NCBI GenBank assembly: GCA_005881235.1
Contig: VBEQ01000049.1
Span: forward strand, 1 to 10,657
DNA length: 10,657 nucleotides
Direction: 5' to 3'
From: Chloroflexota bacterium
GTDB taxonomy: Bacteria > Chloroflexota > Dormibacteria > CF-121
A program made the position numbers and the translations under genes. Each line of letters opens with the position of its first letter. Positions within the stretch are counted from its first letter, which is position 1. The notes under the pieces are model-generated. The model was not told the DNA's origin, ran no database searches, and saw nothing but the letters and a program-made list of their open reading frames with translations. Positions 7,293 through 10,657 of the stretch are shown in pieces.

Positions 7293-7381
7293 CGATGAGT
7301 TGTCGCTCTTTAAGACGGCCGGTCTCAGAAAAAGTCATCGCTCGGCGGGTGCCCGATGAGTTCTCGACGTGCCGGCCGTCT
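7293..7381. repeat. Imperfect tandem repeat of a two-part motif
   Basis: Unit 1 is CGATGAGTTGTCG, 7 bp, then AGACGGCCGGTCT (7293-7325). Unit 2 is CGATGAGTTCTCG, 5 bp, then CCGGCCGTCT (7354-7381). The units start 61 bp apart, close to six helical turns, and both lie in noncoding DNA upstream of two divergent genes. Whether they are operators, attachment sites or chance is not decided by the sequence. Confidence 0.55.
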
Positions 7382-7398
7382 AATGGATTGGACACACG

Positions 7399-7689
7399 AT
7401 GCCGACGCCAGAGCGCGGCTCGATCACGATCCTGATCAGCGGGCCGATCGCGCCCACCGACCTGCCCGGTCTCGACCAGCGCGTCTGCGCGCTACTCGAC
7501 GGGTGTGACGCCGCCGTCGTCGTCTGCGACGTCGACGGGATCACCGCTGACGCGGTGACCGTGGACGCCCTGGCCCGGCTGCAGCTCGCCGCGGGCCGCC
7601 ATCAGTGCCGGGTGAGGCTGCGAGGTGTGTCGCCCGAGCTCCGTGAGCTCGTCACCTTCATGGGTTTGAGGGAGGTGCTGGCCCGTTGA
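7399..7689 (+). CDS. STAS-domain protein (anti-sigma factor antagonist-like)
   Basis: A 96-residue single STAS domain. The central strand AAVVVCDVDGI (38-48) is followed by the helix TVDALARLQLAAGR (54-67), then VRLRGVSPELRELVTFMGL and a terminal EVL, which is the typical order of small actinobacterial-type STAS proteins. Classical antagonists such as SpoIIAA carry a phosphorylated Ser at the start of the helix (DSSGL). Here the position reads VTVDALARL with Asp, and only Thr54 lies nearby, so standard control by an anti-sigma kinase is doubtful. Role is inferred as a protein-protein switch, perhaps in sigma control. The ATG at 7399 lacks a strong SD. The gene ends 6 bp from the stop of the convergent ECF sigma factor. 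No anti-sigma kinase gene is present in the window. Confidence 0.8.
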   Translation: MPTPERGSITILISGPIAPTDLPGLDQRVCALLDGCDAAVVVCDVDGITADAVTVDALARLQLAAGRHQCRVRLRGVSPELRELVTFMGLREVLAR

Positions 7690-7695
7690 CGCCGG

Positions 7696-8688
7696 TCAGT
7701 CGACGTGCGGGGGCAGGCCGAACAGCGGAAACAGCCTGGCGGTGTCGAGGAAGAAGGTGAGCTCGCCGATGCGATCGCCCTCGGTCTCAACGACCAGGAG
7801 CGACCAGGGATCCCGGCCGCTGCCGGTCTGACTCGGTTTGTACTGCCCGAACGCCACGCAGCCGTTCGCCCCCGACGTTGGCAGGAGCCGCGAGCCGCGA
7901 CAGCCGATGCCGGGACCGAACCACCAGGCGAGGATGTTGTCCCTGCCGCGCAGCCACAAATCGTATGGCGGCATGGACTGCCGCGCGTCTTCCTTGATCA
8001 GTGAGGTCAAGGCATTCAGGTCGTAGCGTTCGAAGGCTTGCACGTAGCGTGCCAGGAGCTGCTTTCGAGCATCGTCCATTGGCGGCACCGGGTCGTTCGC
8101 GCTGACCCCGCTCGCCTCGAGGGTCTCCCGCGCCCGCTGCAGCGCGCTATTGACCGACGGCACGCTTGTCTTCAGCAGCTCGGCAACTTCCTTCGCCCTC
8201 CAGCGGAGGACCTCGCAAAGGATCAGCACGGCGCGCTGGCGGGGAGGAAGATGCTGGAGCGCCGCCACGAAGGCGAGACGGATCGATTCCCGCATGACCG
8301 CCAGCTCCGCGGGATCACCCTCCTCGGCAAGGAGGCTGTCCGGGATGGGTTCGAGCCAGGCGACTTCCGGCATCCAGTGGGCGTTCGTCTCAACCGGAGC
8401 CCGCGCCGGCCCGAGATCCATCGGACGAGCCCGCCGGTTGCGGCCTTCTACCATGTCGAGGCAGACGTTGGTGGCGATCCGGTAGATCCACGACCGCACG
8501 GCGGCCCGCCCCTCGAAGCGCTCGTAACCGCGCCAGGCACGCAGCAAGGTCTCCTGCACCGCATCCTCTGCCTCGAATGGCGAGCCGAGCATCCGGTAGC
8601 AATAACCGATCAGCTCAGGCCGGTACTGCTCGAGCTGGCCCTCCAACTCGGCCGGCGCCGCGGTGCGATTCGCCTGCACAAGGCTCAT
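7696..8688 (-). CDS. ECF RNA polymerase sigma factor with SnoaL-like C-terminal domain
   Basis: A 330-residue sigma-70 factor. Region 2 spans about 20-88 with YRPELIGYCYRMLGSPFEAE, the DAVQETLLRAWRGYERFEGR block and SWIYRIATNVCLD. A linker with MDLGP and WLEPIPDSLL is typical of the SigG-like branch (the TIGR02960 group). Region 4 lies about 135-190, with LQHLPPRQRAVLILCEVLRW and a helix-turn-helix ending in VNSALQRARETL. Residues about 205-325 form a SnoaL/NTF2-like domain, the fused regulatory domain of ECF41/ECF56-type factors, which usually lack a separate anti-sigma factor. The N-terminus is uncertain: ATG at 8688 is preferred because it leaves a 42-bp divergent spacer to the DUF5946 gene. 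ATG at 8724 is possible, and neither has a clear SD. It likely controls a small regulon, possibly its divergent neighbours. Confidence 0.92.
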   Translation of the reverse strand: MSLVQANRTAAPAELEGQLEQYRPELIGYCYRMLGSPFEAEDAVQETLLRAWRGYERFEGRAAVRSWIYRIATNVCLDMVEGRNRRARPMDLGPARAPVETNAHWMPEVAWLEPIPDSLLAEEGDPAELAVMRESIRLAFVAALQHLPPRQRAVLILCEVLRWRAKEVAELLKTSVPSVNSALQRARETLEASGVSANDPVPPMDDARKQLLARYVQAFERYDLNALTSLIKEDARQSMPPYDLWLRGRDNILAWWFGPGIGCRGSRLLPTSGANGCVAFGQYKPSQTGSGRDPWSLLVVETEGDRIGELTFFLDTARLFPLFGLPPHVD

Positions 8689-8715
8689 CGTACGGTCTTG
8701 ACCTGAAGGAGCCCC

Positions 8716-8721
8716 TAAACT
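8716..8721 (+). promoter_or_regulatory. Possible -10 box of the DUF5946-DHFR unit
   Basis: TAAACT lies 9 nt before the GTG at 8731. A TTGACC hexamer at 8698-8703 looks like a -35, but is only 12 bp from this box, which is too close. Pairing it with TCATCT (8721-8726) gives 17 bp but a poor -10. An in-frame stop at 8716-8718 means the coding start cannot lie further upstream, so a leaderless or very short-leader mRNA is plausible. Confidence 0.3.
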
Positions 8722-8730
8722 CATCTCGCG

Positions 8731-9240
8731 GTGCTGATCGTTTGCCCGGGATGCGGCCTGCAGCGCCCACGCCTTGGCCTTGAACCGGATCGAAAGGCGA
8801 ACGCCTCCGGCGAGTGTCGCGCCCTGATGCATGAGCTGTCCTACTACACGCTCGCCCATGGCAATCCGACGTTCATCCACCAGCATCTGGTCGATGCCTA
8901 CGGCGCCCAGCATGTTCGTCAAGCGCGATCCACAATCGGGGCGGCTTTCGCGCTCGCCGGCCTCTACCTGGCGGTTGAACGCGGCTTCACCGGCCGCCAG
9001 GTTCAGCAGGCGCACATCCGAATGGCCCGAACCTCGAGGCGGTGGCCTCGATTCGACCCACCAGGGGATGTCGGGCCGTTGACCGTGGCCGACGTGCTCG
9101 CGGTCGAGCCGGGGCCGCCTCGGGATGAGAAACTGCTGGCCTGGTGTGCGAGTGTCTGGCGCGCCTGGTCATCGGCGCATAGCCGGGTGAGAGAGATGGT
9201 GGCGCTGACCGATGATTCAGGCAGGCAGAGGACGTCTTAA
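8731..9240 (+). CDS. DUF5946 family protein
   Basis: A 169-residue protein beginning at a GTG, with CPGCG at residues 5-9, which looks like half of a zinc-binding site. Downstream are HELSYYTLAHGNPTFIHQHLVDAYGAQH (from residue 34), the core pattern of the DUF5946 family as I recall it, with several His (34, 43, 50, 52, 61) and Cys29 as further possible ligands. A hydrophobic helix AAFALAGLYLAVERG (71-85) and a late TVADVLAVEP segment complete the family layout. Function is unknown. An in-frame stop at 8716 and the position of the Cys motif force the start at or very near 8731. The gene is divergent from the ECF sigma factor and 4 bp upstream of a DHFR-like reductase, so these two form an operon. 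Confidence 0.75.
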   Translation: MLIVCPGCGLQRPRLGLEPDRKANASGECRALMHELSYYTLAHGNPTFIHQHLVDAYGAQHVRQARSTIGAAFALAGLYLAVERGFTGRQVQQAHIRMARTSRRWPRFDPPGDVGPLTVADVLAVEPGPPRDEKLLAWCASVWRAWSSAHSRVREMVALTDDSGRQRTS

Positions 9241-9244
9241 AACC

Positions 9245-9880
9245 ATGAGCTCCGTGACGTGCCAGATCTCCATCTCGCTTGACGGTTTTGTCGCTGGGCC
9301 GAACCAGAGCCTGGAGAACCCGATCGGGGAAGGTGGCATGCGCCTGCACCAGTGGGTATTCGAGACGGCGAGCTGGCGGGAGCAACACGGTGAGGAGGGC
9401 GGGCCCGACACAAAAGACTCGAAGGTGGTCCGTGGTCTCTTCACGAATGTCGGCGCCTACATCATGGGCCGGAAGATGTTCGGCGGCGGCGACGGCCCGT
9501 GGAACGCGAGCTGGACCGGCTGGTGGGGCGACGATCCTCCCTACCACGTCCCCGTCTTTGTCCTCACCCATCACGCGCGCAACCCTCTCACGATGCACGG
9601 TGGCACCACCTTCACCTTTGTGACCGACGGAATCGAATCGGCGCTGCGGCAGGCCCGGTCCGCGGCCGGCGACCGGGATATCGCGATCGCGGGCGGCGCC
9701 CATACGGTGCAGCAATATCTACGCGCCGGCCTTCTCGACGAGCTCTACCTGCATATCGTTCCGGTCGTGCTCGGAGCCGGCGAGCGGCTGCTGGAGAACG
9801 TTGGTGATCCCCGCCTCGAACCCATCGAAGTGATCGCGTCACCAGCGGTGACGCACGTCAGGTACCACATCGTCCGCTAG
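9245..9880 (+). CDS. DHFR/RibD C-terminal-domain-like reductase (second copy)
   Basis: A 211-residue member of the same family as the gene at 5487-6089. Signatures are ISISLDGFVAGPN (8-20), NVGAYIMGRKMFGGG (68-82), PVFVLTHHAR (103-112), TFTFVTDGIESALRQAR (122-138) and RAGLLDELYLHIVPVVLGAG (160-179). The glycine-rich IAGGAHTVQQ (148-157) is the expected cofactor loop. It differs from the first copy by an insertion around residues 45-60 and the Trp-rich WNASWTGWWG (86-95). The start at ATG 9245 is chosen because the family strand begins directly after it; AGAGGA sits 12 nt upstream. An extension to 9212 overlaps the DUF5946 gene and adds nothing family-like. It lies 4 bp after the DUF5946 stop, so it is very likely co-transcribed with it. 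Substrate unknown. Confidence 0.92.
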   Translation: MSSVTCQISISLDGFVAGPNQSLENPIGEGGMRLHQWVFETASWREQHGEEGGPDTKDSKVVRGLFTNVGAYIMGRKMFGGGDGPWNASWTGWWGDDPPYHVPVFVLTHHARNPLTMHGGTTFTFVTDGIESALRQARSAAGDRDIAIAGGAHTVQQYLRAGLLDELYLHIVPVVLGAGERLLENVGDPRLEPIEVIASPAVTHVRYHIVR

Positions 9881-9914
9881 CTACGGCAATGGGGTGCGAC
9901 GCCTTGCGCCTGGT

Positions 9915-9923
9915 TGCTAAGCT
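9915..9923 (+). promoter_or_regulatory. Extended -10 promoter element of the cyclase-family gene
   Basis: TGCTAAGCT (9915-9923) matches the extended -10 pattern TGnTAnnnT. It ends 6 nt before the GTG at 9930, so transcription would begin at or next to the start codon. No SD exists before this gene and no good -35 is seen. This is the usual look of a leaderless promoter in actinobacteria-like genomes. Confidence 0.45.
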
Positions 9924-9929
9924 GCCGCT

Positions 9930-10583
9930 GTGAGGCGGTTCATCGAGGTGAGCCACCCGGTCGTCGAGGGGATGGAAACGTACCGGCCGTTGCCGACGCC
10001 GCGCGTCGAAGTCCTCAACAACTATGACGCCTCGCGCTACGAGGGCAAGTCGGAATTCTTCATCGCCTCGCTGCACCTGTGTGGCAACACGGGAACCTAC
10101 ATCGACTCGCCTCGGCATCGCTTCCGGGCTGGTGCGGACCTGGCTGGACTTCCCCTCGATCGCCTCGCCGACCTGCCCGTCGTCCTTGCCGATGTCACTG
10201 GCATCGGTCGCGCGATCGGCCCCGAGGCCGTGCCGGACACGGACCTGCGCGGCACGGCCGTCCTGCTGCGCACGGACTTCTCGCGCCACTGGGGCACCGA
10301 CCGGTACTTCAGTGCCAACCCGTATTTGACGGCCGCCGCCTGCAAGAGGCTCGTTGACGCGGGACCAGCCCTGGTCGGGATCGACTCGCTGAACATCGAT
10401 GACACCGCTGACATGTCGCGACCGGCACACACGGCCTTGCTCGGCGCCGGCATCCCGATCTGCGAGCACCTGACCAACCTCGCCTCCCTGGCGCCTCACG
10501 GCGGACGCCTGCACGCCGTCCCCATCGCGTGGGTCGGCGGCGCGACGTTTCCGGTTCGTGCCTACGTGATGGCACAGGATTAG
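9930..10583 (+). CDS. Cyclase-family protein (kynurenine formamidase-like), variant metal site
   Basis: A 217-residue protein of the cyclase/kynurenine formamidase family, metal-dependent hydrolases of amides, esters or cyclic compounds. It begins with IEVSHPVVEGM (5-15). The family motif HxxxHxDxxxH is seen as Asn53-x3-Tyr57-x-Asp59-x3-His63 in GNTGTYIDSPRHRF, so two of the expected His metal ligands are Asn and Tyr. The later ligands His167 and Glu179 are kept, 12 residues apart as in KynB, within AHTALLGAGIPICEHLTNL. VGIDSLNIDDT (149-159) is also typical. The altered site could bind one metal instead of two or have a new activity. GTG at 9930 is the start because the family strand follows immediately. 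It lies 49 bp after the reductase gene with its own likely promoter, so it may be a separate unit. Confidence 0.88.
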   Translation: MRRFIEVSHPVVEGMETYRPLPTPRVEVLNNYDASRYEGKSEFFIASLHLCGNTGTYIDSPRHRFRAGADLAGLPLDRLADLPVVLADVTGIGRAIGPEAVPDTDLRGTAVLLRTDFSRHWGTDRYFSANPYLTAAACKRLVDAGPALVGIDSLNIDDTADMSRPAHTALLGAGIPICEHLTNLASLAPHGGRLHAVPIAWVGGATFPVRAYVMAQD

Positions 10584-10613
10584 GCTTGAGCTAATCCGTC
10601 AGCGTGCTCAGGT

Positions 10614-10620
10614 GAGGAGG
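10614..10620 (+). promoter_or_regulatory. Shine-Dalgarno site of the right-edge gene
   Basis: GAGGAGG lies 7 nt before an ATG at 10628. This is the strongest SD in the window and supports a real gene start despite only ten codons being visible. Confidence 0.75.
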
Positions 10621-10627
10621 GTCGGCG

Positions 10628-10657
10628 ATGGCTGGTTTGATCTCGCGTGGATTCCTT
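10628..10657 (+). CDS. Start of a truncated gene, possibly a sulfite-oxidase-like oxidoreductase
   Basis: Ten codons (MAGLISRGFL) are visible before the window ends. The ATG is well supported by the SD at 10614-10620 and follows the cyclase gene by 44 bp on the same strand. The ISRGFL start recalls the N-terminus of sulfite-oxidase-like molybdopterin oxidoreductases, which often begin with a short basic tail of this kind. Ten residues are too few to assign the product, so the coding call is fair and the product is only a guess. Confidence 0.45.
   Translation, partial: MAGLISRGFL

Larger units (their letters stand above)
7247..7398. promoter_or_regulatory. Divergent control region between serine hydrolase and STAS gene
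   Basis: This 152-bp stretch between two divergent starts has no gene of its own and must hold the promoters of both sides. It contains a repeated composite motif: CGATGAGTTGTCG (7293-7305) and CGATGAGTTCTCG (7354-7366) are direct repeats with 12 of 13 bases equal. Each is followed a few bases later by a GGCCG-containing element. Those elements also form a 10-bp inverted pair, AGACGGCCGG (7313-7322) and CCGGCCGTCT (7372-7381). The arrangement suggests binding sites for a regulator; no known operator is recognised. Confidence 0.5.

Noticed and set aside
6671..7435. Plus-strand open frame running through the serine hydrolase and the divergent region
   Set aside because: It crosses a control region and overlaps two real genes; no protein motif is present.
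8689..9015. N-terminal extension of the sigma factor frame
   Set aside because: It would overlap the DUF5946 gene antisense for most of its length, and sigma region 2 starts shortly after the ATG at 8688.
10586..10611. Possible hairpin TGAGC...GCTCA after the cyclase gene
   Set aside because: The stem is 5 bp with a 14-nt loop and no T-run, so it is not a credible intrinsic terminator.
1..10657. CRISPR arrays, tRNA/rRNA genes, insertion sequences, phage or defence genes
   Set aside because: No regularly spaced repeats, cloverleaf-like segments, transposase motifs or terminal inverted repeats were seen on either strand.

Overview
This is a GC-rich (about two thirds G+C by eye), gene-dense chromosomal window from a bacterium. 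The families present are typical of soil Actinobacteria, Chloroflexota and Dormibacterota-like lineages: EthD-like protein, SnoaL-tailed ECF sigma factor, DUF5946, RibD-C/DHFR-like reductases, a class C beta-lactamase-fold hydrolase, and a cyclase-family protein. Several genes lack a Shine-Dalgarno (SD) sequence and have TAnnnT-type -10 boxes almost touching the start codon, which also fits such lineages. Phylum cannot be fixed from sequence reading alone. I see no tRNA, rRNA, CRISPR array, transposase, integrase or phage structural gene.

Layout. (1) 2-1096, minus strand, cut by the left edge: a Ser-nucleophile hydrolase/glutamine-amidotransferase-like domain with a C-terminal helical region resembling the CysS/YqeB C-terminal domain. 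(2) 1168-3557, plus strand: EthD-like protein, 3-hydroxyisobutyrate-dehydrogenase-type reductase and aldo/keto reductase; the last two overlap by ATGA. (3) 3562-7246, minus strand, transcribed right to left: beta-lactamase-fold serine hydrolase, DHFR/RibD-C-like reductase (GTGA overlap), amidase-signature hydrolase (7-nt gap), and a small HExxH putative metallopeptidase (43-nt gap). (4) 7247-7398: a 152-bp divergent control region with an imperfectly duplicated composite motif. (5) 7399-7689, plus: a STAS-domain protein without the usual phosphoacceptor Ser. (6) 7696-8688, minus: an ECF sigma factor with a SnoaL-like C-terminal domain. (7) 8731-9880, plus, divergent from the sigma gene: DUF5946 protein and a second DHFR/RibD-C-like reductase. 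(8) 9930-10583, plus: a cyclase-family (kynurenine formamidase-like) protein with two altered metal-ligand positions. (9) 10628 onward: the first ten codons of another gene behind a strong SD.

Functional picture. This is a set of small-molecule oxidoreductases and hydrolases plus a self-contained regulatory pair (STAS protein and SnoaL-tailed sigma factor). Two DHFR-like reductases lie either side of that pair. The context suggests accessory metabolism or detoxification of organic compounds, but no substrate can be named. I did not find a defence system, biosynthetic megacluster or clearly new machine. The most distinctive items are the repeated motif at 7293-7381, the cyclase with changed metal ligands, hydrolases with altered active-site motifs, the sigma/DUF5946/DHFR arrangement, and apparent leaderless starts.
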